A stretch of DNA of 64,000 nucleotides from Sebastes aleutianus (lineage: Eukaryota; Chordata; Actinopteri; Perciformes; Sebastidae): NCBI GenBank assembly GCA_916700875.1, contig CAKAKS010000004.1, positions 12,358,534 to 12,422,533 on the forward strand, given 5' to 3'. A program made the position numbers and the translations under genes. This document shows positions 26,201 to 35,731 of this stretch, piece by piece; positions within the stretch are counted from its first letter, which is position 1, and every line of letters starts with the position of its first letter. The notes beneath the pieces were generated by a model, which saw only the letters and a list, made by a program, of their open reading frames with translations, made no database searches and had not been told where the DNA came from.

Positions 26201-29058
26201 GTTGTGTGCTTCGGATAATCACTGCTGATCTCTTTAAAAGCTGCTGTGGTCAGTGCTTGAGATCCCTGGTTTCTCCTTGCTCTCTCTCTCTCTCTCGATA
26301 TCAATCAAATTTATGGGCATGGTTCCACCTCAGTGGAAGTTAACATCACATTCGACTGGTTTGACAGTCTCATTAAACAATGAAAAGAAACCAAAAAAAG
26401 TTGTTATTCTCCGTGTCTTTGTGCAGAGACTGGACACATAGACCCAGTCCTCATCGAGCGCTACAACACCCCAGGCTTCGTCGGGTGTCTCTCGCGGGTC
26501 CAGTTCAACGGCATCGCCCCCCTCAAGTACGCACTGAGAACCGTCCCACAGGCCCAGGCCACACCGACAGCCGCTCAGCCAGACAGACCGTCTGCAGCCG
26601 CCTCGCCGGTGTCTTACCAGGGGAAACTGGTGGAGTCCAACTGTGGGTCGTCGCCTCTCACCATCCCACCAATGTCTGCCGCGACAGATCCCTGGCATCT
26701 GGACAACACAGGTGAGGATTACAGGAAAATGTATCTGTACTCTTAACTCTACACACAGACATCAGCACTCCTGTGTCTGAGGTTTCCTCCCACGCCAGTG
26801 TTTAGTATTTCAGAGTGGCATTATTCTGGATGCAGCCGTGTTCTTCAGGCCCGGTGCCAACTGTGCCTTTGGGAACGTTGAGCTATCTGACATCGATCCG
26901 GTCCACATTGATCTGGACTCCGGGTCCAAACTCGCAGTCAGCTCTCCACCATCCTTCCACAGAAAGGATTTATTTTGCTTTATATTTTCTATAGATAGTT
27001 CTAATCTATATTTCAACCAGCCCTCCCTCAATCTGCCATGATCATTGTCTGTCTTTTCATTGATTTGTTTTTTTTTCACATCCTATCATCCTAACTTCCT
27101 GCTTTTCCATTTTAAGTTTTTACTTTATTAGTCTCCTCTCCTCTCTGCCCTTATCTCTCATCCTTTCAGATACAGTGACTTCTTGATATCCGAACACATC
27201 CAACCAGCTGACAGACTATAATGAGTCTGATTACTCTCCTCCTCTCTGTTGCTTCCCGTTTTCACCTCTTTTTTCCCCACCTCATCATCCTCTTCTCCGT
27301 CTTACTGATGCTCTTTACCTCCTTGGAGAACTGTGCAGTCAGCAGCAGAAATAGCTGACAGCTCACTGCAGGGCGAAGCAGTTTGTGAGTGTGCGTTTAT
27401 ATGCAACAAGGCTTGATTATACATGTCTGCAGCTCTAGCCATGCTTTTACATGCGTGTTTGTGCGTGTTCCTAAATAGCAATTACAGACAAAAATGGACA
27501 AATTGGCCAACAATATTTCTTCTTTTATCACCCACCATTTCCTCCACATCGCAACCTCTCATCTCTCCCTCCGCTGCTTCGCCCTGCACTTCTGTCCATT
27601 CAGGGAGAATCACAGTAGTTAGATAATTGTTGCAGTGGACAGGCCGAGGCAGCAGCTGTTATTAACCTCTTAACCTGCCATGGATCTTTAATGAAATGCA
27701 TGAAACAACGATACAATAAATAATCTGCACTAGTCATCCCCTAAGGATGCTTAGCACTGTATCCATCTAGTTGTCTGATGTATGTATGCAGTGAAGCTGG
27801 AGCCAATATAGAAGAAACTGAGCTTCAGTAGTAGTTAGAATTCAGCACAAGTTATGCATGAAATTAGTCCATGTGACTTTTTACTGCTGAAAAAAAGACA
27901 TCTATTTTTGTGTTGCTGCAAGCAGGACTGTGACATGTTGGCATTTGCCTGACCTTCAGATGCACTTTCACCGTCTGTTTGGTATTTTCATGCGCACAAA
28001 TTGGTCCAGTGAAGCTATTAAAGTTGGTTACATTACTAGAATGAATATAAAACGTCTTAGATATTCTTTTAGTCTCTTTACGTGTGAGTGCACAGTCTGA
28101 TTTCTTCTTGCTTTACTCAGATGCAGAGTTCCCCTTCAATGAGGAGAGAGTGATTCCTGATGGAGTCAACAGAGACTCTGCCATCATCGGAGGTAAAGAA
28201 TGACATTTGTGAAAGCAGTCTTTCATTTGTATTTACTATATAACAAAGAAAAGCAACAGATACTCACATTTGAGAAGCTGAAACCAGGGGATGTTTGGCC
28301 TTTTTGGTTAAAAATTGACTCAAATGATTAATGAGATGTATTTTCTGTAGGGCTGTCAAAGTAATTATGATAATCACATGCAGTTTTGGGCAAGTCATAG
28401 TCAAGTCAGCACACTGACACACTGACAGCTGTTGTTGCCTGTTGGACTTGAGTTTGCCATGTTATGATTTGAGCATATTTTTATGCTAAATGCAGTACCT
28501 GTGAGGGTTTCTGGACAATATTTGTCATTGTTTTGTGTTGTTAATTGATTTCCACTAATAAATATATACATACATTTGCATAAAGCAAGCATATTTGTCC
28601 ACTCCCATGTTGATAAGAGTATTAAATACTTGACAAATCTCCCTTTAAGGTACATTTTGAACAGAAAAAAAATGAACTATGGACAATCGTGCGATTAATC
28701 GCGATTAAATATTTTAATCAATTGACAGCCCTGATATTCTGTCAATCGACTAATCAGTTAATCAACTAATTGTTTCAGCTTTGCTCCAAACTTGGTCAGA
28801 TGGTTGGTGGAATACACAATAACGCTTGTTTTTGTGCACATGCCGTCCTCTGCAGGTATCATTGCGGTGGTGATCTTCACCATCTTATGCACTCTGGTGT
28901 TCCTGATCCGCTACATGTTCCGTCACAAAGGCACCTACCACACCAACGAGGCCAAGGGCAGCGGGGAGTCCGCCGGCGGAGAATCGGCGGACACGGCCAT
29001 CATCGGCACCGACAACCCGGAAACCATCGACGAATCAAAGAAGGAGTGGTTCATCTAA
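1967..29058 (+). CDS. cntnap2: Contactin-associated protein-like 2 (Caspr2), 3' six coding exons
   Basis: Neurexin-superfamily axonal adhesion receptor that in vertebrates partners with contactin-2 and clusters Kv1 channels at juxtaparanodes. Coding exons seen: 1967-2200, 3454-3587, 12985-13078, 26427-26711, 28121-28192 and 28856-29058. All have AG/GT borders and compatible phases (1,1,0,1,1,1), giving about 340 C-terminal residues. They cover the last laminin-G domain (GGFFEAG, RYNLGG, LFLGKVY, then GFVGCLSRVQFN and a second Cys in ESNCGSSPL), an extracellular stalk, one membrane helix and a short cytoplasmic tail. The 5' part lies outside the window. The tail (RYMFRHKGTYHTNEAKG and a terminal ESKKEWFI) identifies CNTNAP2 rather than other Caspr paralogues. 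Whether it is the fish a or b copy cannot be decided here. Introns of 9.4 and 13.3 kb carry most of the repeats in the left half. Confidence 0.95.
2990..3347 (+). mobile_element. hAT-like MITE, family A (TAGRGCTGCAAC ends)
   Basis: 358 bp with imperfect inverted ends TAGAGCTGCAAC and GTTGCAGCCCTA. It is flanked by perfect 8-bp duplications TTGTACAG (2982-2989 and 3348-3355), as hAT transposases make. Non-coding. The same family occurs at 16540-16867 and, inverted, at 48136-48697. It lies in the intron between the first two Caspr2 exons seen. Confidence 0.85.
3588..5249 (+). other. cntnap2 intron, simple repeats only
   Basis: A CA run follows the donor (about 3595-3613). TG-rich sequence occurs at 3895-4080. 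The remainder is AT-rich with no recognisable exon or element. Confidence 0.5.
5250..5632 (+). repeat. 42-bp minisatellite, about nine copies
   Basis: Tandem units of 41-43 bp with core GTGCCCTTCTAGTGGAGAAA followed by ACATGATGAAGTGCCCTCTA. Copies diverge most at the right end. Because 42 is a multiple of 3, a short frame stays open through the left copies. It has no protein-like features. Confidence 0.85.
5633..7029 (+). other. cntnap2 intron, no gene recognised
   Basis: Contains a CA run at about 6237-6253. No exon or element was recognised. Confidence 0.45.
7030..7549 (+). mobile_element. TTAA-flanked MITE, family C, copy 1
   Basis: 520 bp from TTAA (7030-7033) to TTAA (7546-7549). The ends TTAAAGGGACAGTG and CACTGTTCCTTTAA are inverted repeats. 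TTAA duplications suggest a piggyBac-type origin. It is closely similar along its length to 18730-19264, including the internal GAAGTCAGACGGCGGCTGGC stretch. Confidence 0.8.
7550..9280 (+). other. cntnap2 intron, no gene recognised
   Basis: Unique-looking sequence with purine-rich stretches around 8780-8950. No exon was recognised. Confidence 0.45.
9281..10068 (+). repeat. Polypyrimidine tract (TCCTC)n, about 790 bp
   Basis: Almost pure C/T on the plus strand, built on TCCTC/CTCTC units. It contains a head-to-tail duplication of about 270 bp (about 9363-9540 recurs at 9633-9805, with the shared marker TTTACCCCCTCCGTTCTCC). Purine/pyrimidine mirror tracts of this length can form triplex DNA. 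The long serine/leucine/proline frame on one strand and Arg/Glu/Gly frames on the other are composition artefacts. Confidence 0.9.
10069..11690 (+). other. cntnap2 intron, no gene recognised
   Basis: GT run at about 10799-10829. Otherwise no recognisable feature. Confidence 0.45.
11691..12262. mobile_element. hAT-like MITE with CAGTG-type ends
   Basis: 572 bp, starting CAGTCATTTCCCAAA and ending GTTTGGGAAACACTG. It is flanked by perfect 8-bp duplications TTCTAGTT (11683-11690 and 12263-12270). The internal GGTCGGGGACCCACAGGTGG is typical of a common fish hAT derivative. Non-coding. Confidence 0.85.
13650..14311 (-). mobile_element. hAT-like MITE, family B (GGGCTGTCAA ends), copy 1
   Basis: Non-coding element ending ATTGACAGTCCTA. 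It is the reverse-oriented relative of 37608-38303. Its left end is degraded, so that border is approximate. Shared blocks include GTGAGGGTTTCTGGACAATA and CATGTTGATAAGAGTATT. Confidence 0.7.
14312..16338 (+). other. cntnap2 intron, no gene recognised
   Basis: No exon with Caspr similarity. A fragment at about 15790-15880 (GGGCTGAAACGTCATCGC and an AATAAA) resembles a dispersed fish repeat that I cannot classify. Confidence 0.4.
16339..17005 (+). mobile_element. Older family A hAT MITE carrying a nested younger copy
   Basis: The outer element starts TAGAGCTGAAATGATAAATC and resumes after the insertion at 16868 to about 17005 (ATTGATTAATTGAGAAAATA). It is a diverged relative of the inner copy. 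The outer right end is mutated, so the border is approximate. Confidence 0.65.
16540..16867 (+). mobile_element. Family A hAT MITE inserted within a related MITE
   Basis: 328 bp, GAGAGCTGCAAC to GTTGCAGCCCTA. Perfect 8-bp duplications GTCACCTT lie on both sides (16532-16539 and 16868-16875) inside the outer element. Confidence 0.85.
17006..18729 (+). other. cntnap2 intron, GT microsatellites
   Basis: GT runs at about 17495-17513 and 17648-17677. Nothing else was recognised. Confidence 0.45.
18730..19264 (+). mobile_element. TTAA-flanked MITE, family C, copy 2
   Basis: 535 bp bounded by TTAA (18730-18733 and 19261-19264), with ends TTAAAGGCACAGTGTG and CACACTGCTCCTTTAA. It is a close relative of 7030-7549 in the same orientation. 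Confidence 0.8.
20068..20094 (+). repeat. (GA)n microsatellite
   Basis: Uninterrupted GA dinucleotides. Confidence 0.9.
20241..20279 (+). repeat. (TG)n microsatellite
   Basis: About 19 TG units, the longest pure dinucleotide run in this intron. Confidence 0.9.
21558..21608 (+). repeat. (TCC)n microsatellite
   Basis: Seventeen TCC units. Poly-Ser, poly-Pro, poly-Leu and poly-Glu readings of the tract are artefacts. Confidence 0.9.
22381..22500. repeat. 120-bp palindrome
   Basis: Left arm AAGCGGGATAATGTGCAGCG plus GGTCATTTTTGTGAAATAAA is mirrored by TTTATTTCACAACAATGACC and CTCGCTGTACATTATCCCTT. The loop is about 35 bases. Probably a small fold-back MITE. Confidence 0.7.
24499..25320. mobile_element. 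TTAA-flanked fold-back element, family D
   Basis: Bounded by TTAA at 24499 and 25317. The centre is a long inverted repeat: 24703-24861 pairs with 24923-25080 around a 61-base loop, from CAGCTGTCAATCACT at the outside to AAAGTTTG at the loop. It lies in the 13-kb cntnap2 intron and would form a 158-bp hairpin in pre-mRNA. Confidence 0.8.
25321..26426 (+). other. cntnap2 intron, no feature recognised
   Basis: Ends with a TC run (about 26279-26297) before the acceptor of the 26427 exon. Confidence 0.5.
26802..26975. other. Coding-like GC-rich stretch in a cntnap2 intron, unidentified
   Basis: A frame over about 58 codons on the plus strand reads protein-like (FRPGANCAFGNVELSDID, then PVHIDLDSGSKLAVSSPPSF). 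The minus strand is open too. It is followed by AT-rich intron sequence. It has no place in Caspr2 between WHLDN and the DAEFPF exon. It may be a transposon or pseudogene fragment. I do not recognise it. Confidence 0.35.
26976..28120 (+). other. cntnap2 intron, no feature recognised
   Basis: Pyrimidine-rich patches at 27130-27320. No exon or element was recognised. Confidence 0.45.
28348..28733 (-). mobile_element. hAT-like MITE, family B, copy 2 (internally deleted)
   Basis: 386 bp, TAGGGCTGTCAAAG to ATTGACAGCCCTG. Near-perfect 8-bp duplications flank it (ATTTTCTG / ATATTCTG, 7 of 8). It lacks about 300 bp of the 37608-38303 copy. A scrap of family A (ATCAACTAATTGTTTCAGCT) follows at 28741-28785, 70 bases before the last cntnap2 exon. 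Confidence 0.8.
28856..29058 (+). CDS. cntnap2: cntnap2 terminal exon: membrane helix and cytoplasmic tail
   Basis: The exon opens in phase 1 and encodes a hydrophobic segment (IIAVVIFTILCTLVFLI), then a basic juxtamembrane stretch RYMFRHKGTYHTNEAKG. In Caspr proteins that stretch binds protein 4.1 family members. It ends in KKEWFI and TAA at 29056. Mammalian Caspr2, from memory, ends EWLI, so the hydrophobic C-terminal PDZ-type ligand is kept with Leu to Phe at the penultimate position. A Gly/Ser/Glu-rich insert (GSGESAGGESAD) lies mid-tail. Confidence 0.95.
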
Positions 29059-31250
29059 CGGCCAGTGGCGTTTGACTTTGAGAGAGAGGAAGTGATTCGT
29101 CAGACCGCCAGGTGCCACAGAGATGGAGGAGGTTGAATTCAATGACCAATCACGGGGAGAGACGGAGAAGAGGCCATTCAATAGGACAATAATCTCCCAG
29201 AGTGGGCGGGGATGTGGGAAAGATGTGTACAGAAATATTTTGTTTGTTTTGTTTTTTTATATATCCAGAGTATTAGAGAGAGAAGAGGGACAGTTACGCA
29301 GCGGAGCACGGCTGTAAAAGACTGTACATGTATATACTAACCGGCTTGTCCTTCTTTGTATCGTGCTTGGGAGTTTTCAGGAGTCCTTTGAATACTGTAT
29401 ATGACAAATAATTATACTTACTGGGTCGTGTGATAGCACAGATTTATCGCCAGTCTCTGTTGCAATTTTATTTTATTTTTTAACAAAAATCTTATATCAA
29501 AAATGATCAAATCAACATGCCAAACCCTTTTTTTTCCTTTATCTATCAGGCTGTGGTTGCACCAGTCTGTCAACACTCATATCCGTCGAATGACCTGCCA
29601 CTTATAGTGTGGTAATATAGAGTTGAATATGGATGCCAAAACTCACTTTGTAAATACAATATTTTGTGTTATTTGTTTTCTTTTTCTCAAAAGATTTATT
29701 CAGAGTCCAGTACATAAAACATTAACGAGAAATGTCAGATCTATATTACAATAATATCATATGTCTGTCCATTACATTATATGTGTATTAAATATAGAGT
29801 TTTATGTTTATGACATTCGATTGTATGGGACATTCCTCTCTGAGGAAGAGCAGAGAGGGTTTTTTTCTCAGAGCATGATTGGAGATCATGACACTCCGTT
29901 GGTTGGTTCAAGCTCAGCACGGCAGCTTTCTTTTCATTTGGAAACGGGTCAAACCGTGAGCCTTTACTCATTCACACTTGATCAATCCGTTTGTTTCTTT
30001 GCCAAACACTTGAGTCTTACGTCATTTACAGATCGGCTTGGCTTTTTCGCGTTAAATGTTTTAATTTTTACATCTTAGATTGATTCGTTGGACTGTAGGT
30101 TTGCAGTGCGTGCATGCATCTGTGCGTATATGTGTAGGTCAGATGAATAGTACTTGTTATAGCAGGACAAAAAGATGATATAGATCAACTTGCCTGACAC
30201 TTAGTGAGTTCTATTGATGCGCTAAACTCCATGCATTAAGTGGTCGAAGCAGCATAAAGCACAACACTTAATATTTGGTCAAGATCTGGGAAAGGTTCAA
30301 ATGACAATTGGCTTTTTAATCCGTTGTGCCTTCAAGGTGTTGAGCCATTGCGCCTTGAACCAGACCACTTAACACAAACTTATTACGATAACTTGCTGCT
30401 CTTTAACGAATAATGTCATTAATCAGAGGTGTCTTTACGTTTTCCTGATCTGAGTGGTGCTTGATTTTGAATTCAGAATGCAAATTTTCTCTCAAATCCT
30501 AAACAAGTCTGACTTTCCAAGCATATAGCTGTGTGGGTTCTTATGCAGCAGGAGACATACAGGAGAGCTGCACGCTATACAACACACAGGAAGTTTATAC
30601 CTATACCCTCTGTGACGCACATACAAACATGCATGTTTGATAGAGCATGAGTCAAGGTTGTCCAGAATGAGGAGGCTGCTGCTTTGTCAACAATGAATTG
30701 AGCTTCACTCTAACAATGCCACTTGTCCAACATACAAGATGTATATTTTCGAGCCATGTTGTTTTTCCTGTCAGTGTTGTTAACCTTACCGTAGCATTTA
30801 CACAACAGTGTGTTAACAGTTGAAAACCAGCTGCCAAATTTATTATTTTGTTGTGAATTTGCTTTCTGTGTGTCTGTTTGGTCAAATTGCCGCCATGGCG
30901 CCCTCTTACATGAATGATTTTGTACATCGTCGTCGCCTCATGGTTGAGCGCTAACTGTAGATCACTTTATCAGAGACATTATTAGAACAGCTGACGAACT
31001 CAGCCTGCCTTTTACCGCGGCCTCAAAGACTTTCTCCGTCCACGCATCACACCCATGAAGGCAAATCAGTGACTTTCCTTTTTTTTTTTAAATAATTATA
31101 TTACTCAGACTATACATAAACATGCACACACGCCCTTGATATGTGGTTTGAACATGACGATGATAATGGATTATCAGCTCCAACAGACATAACCCAAATG
31201 TTTTGCTTTTCAGTTCTATTGAGTTCAATAAAGAGTGTTTGATCTTTAAT
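29059..31250 (+). other. cntnap2: cntnap2 3'UTR (inferred) to a polyadenylation signal
   Basis: No coding sequence follows the stop. The stretch is AT-rich and non-repetitive. A canonical AATAAA occurs at 31227-31232 with a T-rich tract just after it, so the 3'UTR may run about 2.2 kb. Shorter alternatives are possible (ATTAAA-type signals near 29786). The extent is inferred from signals only. Confidence 0.45.
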
Positions 31251-32409
31251 ATTGATCTTTTTCTATGCATCACTTTCATGTTGACATAAAGATGTCTTCG
31301 GACCGCATTATGAAGCACGTGTTACACAAGATATTCATGGAACAACTTGTACCTTATACCATGTAATAACCATGACATCAGGCCTTTAAATCTGACTCGT
31401 GACCTATTAATACATGTCACCACTCCTCTTTTCTACATTGCTCCATTTCACCGTAACAGTATACTCCGTCAGCAGTTCTAACAGAGTATACTGGCCCCTT
31501 GAGATGCAGTAAATAATGTATTTTGAAGGATACGTCTAAGATAAATCTCATAGCTGCAAACCACTCACTTTTTGTCATTTTGAATGAAAAATATGGCATC
31601 CCTCTGGTTTCGCATAGATCCAAAGTTCTGCGCTCTGCCTGGACAGACAGATTGCACCTAAGGCAGGACCATACAGTCTATGGGCAGGACACTGCTTGAC
31701 CTCATGCATGCATGTACTGTAATGTAATTGTAATTAAGCTGTTTCCAGTTGCTGTAACCTGAAATGAGTTAAAAGGGGTCAAGTGGGAGAAAGTGAAGGA
31801 TACTGGGTCAGAGGGGATGAATCACAACTACACATAATCTCTAATGGGTCACTTTATAAAGCAATTTTAGTTCAACTGACTTAATTTAACAGCCTCTATC
31901 TGGTCTGTCTGAGAAAGGTCATATGCTGCCCCCTTGTGGTCAGATGGTGCAGCTTCTTTCAGACATAGGCTTAAGAAACACAACATTCAGTGCAATTTAA
32001 TACAACTTAATGTATCCCTGTAAGAGTAATTGTATACAGCAGATCACAAGCAGATCAACAGGTCCCACTATAGAAAAGAGAAGAATGAAAAACACTGTTA
32101 ATCACAAAACCAAGAACAATCAAAGGTTAGGCTATTCGTTTTAAGACTATATGGAATTTGTAAATAAATATAAATATCTAAAAAGACACAAAGCAATGAG
32201 GCTGAACTAAAGCATAAAAAAATACATATGAAACATGAATTAGTTTCACAAGCAGGTAGACTAGAGCCGTGGTTCCCAAACTTGTTCATGCCAAGGATCC
32301 CTTAATTTGCACAAATTAGACCACGGACCCTATTTGACATTGTGTTGAAGGTAACACAGTTTATAGTCTAAGTATATAGTATATAAGTTTAATGCAGTGA
32401 GGGCCAAAG
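31251..32409. other. Intergenic, no feature recognised
   Basis: Between the inferred cntnap2 3' end and the fold-back at 32410. AT-rich, no exon seen. Confidence 0.45.
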
Positions 32410-32915
32410 AGCAAATGTACTATGGAGTATTAGGGACACATTGAGGGAAAAATAATCTGAGATTTACAGAATAAAGTCATAATATTACGAGAAAAAAGTC
32501 GTAACATTACGAGAATAAAGTCATTACTTAACAAGAAAAAAAGTTGTAATATTACGAGAATAAAGTCATAACTTTACGAGAAAAATTTCATAATATTACG
32601 AGAAAAAAAGTCGTAATATTATGAGAATAAAGTCATAACTGCGAGAAAAAAATCGTAATATTACGAGTATAAAGTCGTAATTTAACAAGAAAAAAAGTCG
32701 TAATATTACGAGAATATAGTCATAACTTTAGGAGAAAAAAAGTCGTAATATTACGAGAATAAAGTCATAACTTTACGAGAAAAAAATTAAATAACACATA
32801 AAATTACTACTTTATAATATTATGACTTTATTCTCATATTACAACTTTAATCTCGAAATCTCAGATTTATTTTTTTTCCTCAATGTGGCCCTAATACTCC
32901 GTCGTACCGTTTTAC
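32410..32915. repeat. Fold-back element with internal ~38-bp tandem repeats
   Basis: Ends are inverted: GGAGTATTAGGGACACATTG at 32425 pairs with CAATGTGGCCCTAATACTCC at 32881. The interior is a tandem array of AGAATAAAGTCATAA / TATTACGAGAAAAAAGTCG units (about eight). Its right end switches to the opposite orientation (ATATTATGACTTTATTCTCA). Confidence 0.8.
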
Positions 32916-33336
32916 CATAGACCTACAACAATGATAAATAAAAATGAAAATGTAAACAAAAAAACAGTCATTCATTTCCATGTTTATAAATCCACAGGGA
33001 GCCACTGGAGAGGAGCTAAAGAGCCACATGTGGCTGAAGAGCCTCAGGTTGCAGACCCCTGTAGGCTACTAGAGCATAAAAACAGTTAACGACGTCCTGA
33101 AGGCAACAAAGAGAGTGAGGATGTGCTCTGGTAGGTTCAGTCACACAAATTAGACCCCAATAATGTTTGAACAGAGCGTGAAGCACAGTCCAAACCTGTC
33201 GCCTACATTACCCACAATGCAACTCGACCACCGATTGTGTGGTCGGAGATTCCAAGTGATGATTCGATTCAGGTGTGTTATTGCTAGTAGAAATAAGGAC
33301 TCCAGAGGTCTGGTAAACTCACTTTTTTAACTCCAC

Positions 33337-33803
33337 ACGGCACACACATTGACATTTTATGTTAATTTACACTTTTACTCTACTCCATTTTAAAAGCAAA
33401 TATTGTTTCTTTTACTCCACTACCTTTATTTGACAACTTTAGTTACTTGTTAATTTGCATAATCCGATTATTAATAGAAAATCTAAAATTCTAAAAAAAT
33501 CTACTAATACATTACAATGTATTAGCAGTATGTAAAGTACTTAAAATTAGTTCCACTTTTACCATCCAAAACATTAAAGATGTATACATGCTAATTATAA
33601 TTAAATTATATAATATATATTATTCTGAAATGGGCCATTCTGTTTAATGAGTACTTTTACTTTTGGTACATATTTTGATGCTAATACTTTTGTACTTTTA
33701 CTAAATAAGACTTTGCATGCAGGGCTTGTAACAAAGTATTTTTACACTGTAGTTTTGCTACTTTTACTTAAGCAAAAAGTCTTAATACTTCTTCCACCAC
33801 TGA
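33337..33803. repeat. Dispersed fish repeat with ACTTCTTCCACCACTG end
   Basis: The right end AATACTTCTTCCACCACTG and the internal CTTTTACTCCACTACCTTTA and TTTTGATGCTAATACTTTTG blocks match a very common teleost hAT-derived repeat. The left end is degraded. Confidence 0.6.
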
Positions 33804-34111
33804 GCTAAAGCAACCCTATAATCAGTTTGTAACATTATGTCTAAAAACTTTATGTTTACCCATCAAATCCTCATCTGAACCACAGTGTTTTGCAACCCTC
33901 ATATGTGCATAATTGCCACCATAATGTGTATTATTTCTGGGGATGTAGTTGTATGCCTGTTAATCAGCCCACAGGGGGGCAGTATGTGACATGCATTCAT
34001 TGATCTGACTTTAGTTCAGTTCACACACTTTGAATTTCTGATGCTGTTTTTCAAAAACCAACAAGGAATCATTCTGAACACTGAAACATTCATGTATTGT
34101 CTTTACTGGCT

Positions 34112-34122
34112 TTTATTTTATT
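34112..34122 (-). other. Polyadenylation signals of the Ptgds-like lipocalin
   Basis: Two overlapping AATAAA hexamers on the minus strand (plus strand TTTATTTTATT), about 320 bases after the stop codon, define a short 3'UTR (34112-34441). Confidence 0.6.
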
Positions 34123-34441
34123 GCAACAAAAGATAAAACCCTACAAAAGAAATTCAGCAGTTACAAAAAACACACAGTAAACTAACAGCTTTCACAGTCT
34201 CATTCCTTCCCTTTTGTTTCACCATCATCAGCCCTTTGTTCGTTCCACTCTGATGCCACAGTTAGTGTGTGAGTTGGAGGGAATTGCTCTTTGGTACACG
34301 CAGCAGGCATTGGAGTAAAATGCTTAAGTTTCATTGTCTCAGGTGGAGCTTTCATTGGGATGATGCAAGAGTCTTCTGAGATGAAAGCCTGGGACTTCAG
34401 AGAGCGAGAGATGGTAGGACAGAAGATAGCAGGGGGACTCT

Positions 34442-35631
34442 TCAGACCTCGGGACACTCAGCTGTAACAACACACATGAGGAGGCCAGTGAGCATTAATA
34501 TTGCATTTATATTTAAGTGCAGTTGTATGTGTTAATTTGATTATATACCATTCTTAGGCAAGATAGCGATATTGTCCGCGAGGATGCCACTGTTCAGGGA
34601 GAACTGTGTGAACTTCTGCTGCAGGACGTCACTGGACACAGGAGCACGACCTGCAAACCACAGAATGTTTTAACCTTCACCAAATCCTGAATCAACATAC
34701 ATGTTTTAACCTCCACCAAATCCTGAATCAACATACAATGCATTCCCCTTTAGGGACAATGCTGTGTGGTGTGACGGATCCAGACTTACTGTAAAGCTTG
34801 GTGAGGGCCTCAGACACTCCGTCCTTTGTCTTGACAGTGTGGACCAGAGCGTAGTCGTCGTACAGAACGTCAACAATGCGCATGTCGTTGTCGTTGTTCC
34901 AAACTGATGAAAGCAGAAATAGACAGGTTAAAGGCTGTTGAATCTTTGTCTCTCTTTGTGTGTGTGTGTTTAGTGTTTTTGCTCCACTCACCCTGGCTGC
35001 GGAAGGTGAAGCGTCCAGGAGTGTCGGTTTTATGAGCTAGGTGAGTCATTCTCCAGCAGGTACCATCTTCACTAAAAGACAGAAAAAGAGGGTCAGTTTA
35101 TTTATAATATTTTTCCACAGGAGAATCATCAGGATGTTTTTGATTTAAAGGTATAATTACATAGCAAATACTCACTTCAGGTTGGCATAAGAGAGGTCCA
35201 GGTCTCCTCCATCAGTTGGCACTAATGTGGCAGTGCCCATCTTCATCCCTGCTTTGTTGTTAGCAAACCACTGGGCATTAGTGGCAAAGCCAACCATGTA
35301 CCACTTGCCTGCCATCTAAAAGAAAGACAGAAGGGGGGTGAATAAAGGGTTGTGCAATCAAAGCATAATACTTGAGGTTATCTATACTGCAGTACTGCAG
35401 CACATTTATTACATAACTGTATTACATCTTCCATATTCTTAAAAGTAAGGTTTGCTCCATTAAACATGTCAACCAACTAAAGATACTAATAACTCTTCCA
35501 TACTCCTTTCCCTTTTGTAATATCAGCTATCTTACCTTCTGCAGGTCGAAGTCTTGTACCGGCGTGACATCGGTGCAGGTGGCCAGCGCACACATCAGGG
35601 CGGCCAGCATCCTCAGCAGTGTGTTCCTCAT
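34442..35631 (-). CDS. ptgdsb: Secreted lipocalin, prostaglandin D2 synthase-like (Ptgds-like)
   Basis: Complete six-exon lipocalin of 183 residues. Exons in transcription order: 35631-35536, 35315-35176, 35071-34992, 34903-34790, 34650-34549, 34461-34442. The phases fit, and the 140-nt second exon is typical of the family. A signal peptide (MRNTLLRMLAALMCALATC) is followed by the GxW signature in AGKWYMVGFA. The disulphide pair is GTCW with the C-terminal AECPEV, and the VLYDDYALV strand matches the second lipocalin motif. By alignment from memory, the position of the catalytic Cys65 of mammalian L-PGDS is Gly here (KMGTATLVPTDGG). A carrier of small lipophilic ligands is therefore more likely than an active synthase. 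The next gene, c8g, is also a lipocalin and lies in the same orientation. The symbol is the best guess among fish Ptgds-like paralogues. Confidence 0.85.
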
Positions 35632-35716
35632 GGCTTCTCCTTTGTGTCCTTGGCTCTTCCAGCAGAGAGTGAAGTATCAGGAAAGAGGTGAGAATGAAAA
35701 AGGCCAGTAGAGGCTC

Positions 35717-35722
35717 CTTATA
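35717..35722 (-). promoter_or_regulatory. TATA box of the Ptgds-like lipocalin
   Basis: The minus strand reads GGATATAAGGAG here, 86-91 bases before the start codon. With the usual 25-30 base spacing, transcription would begin near 35690 and leave a 5'UTR of about 60 bases with no intron. Confidence 0.6.
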
Positions 35723-35731
35723 TCCTGCAGA

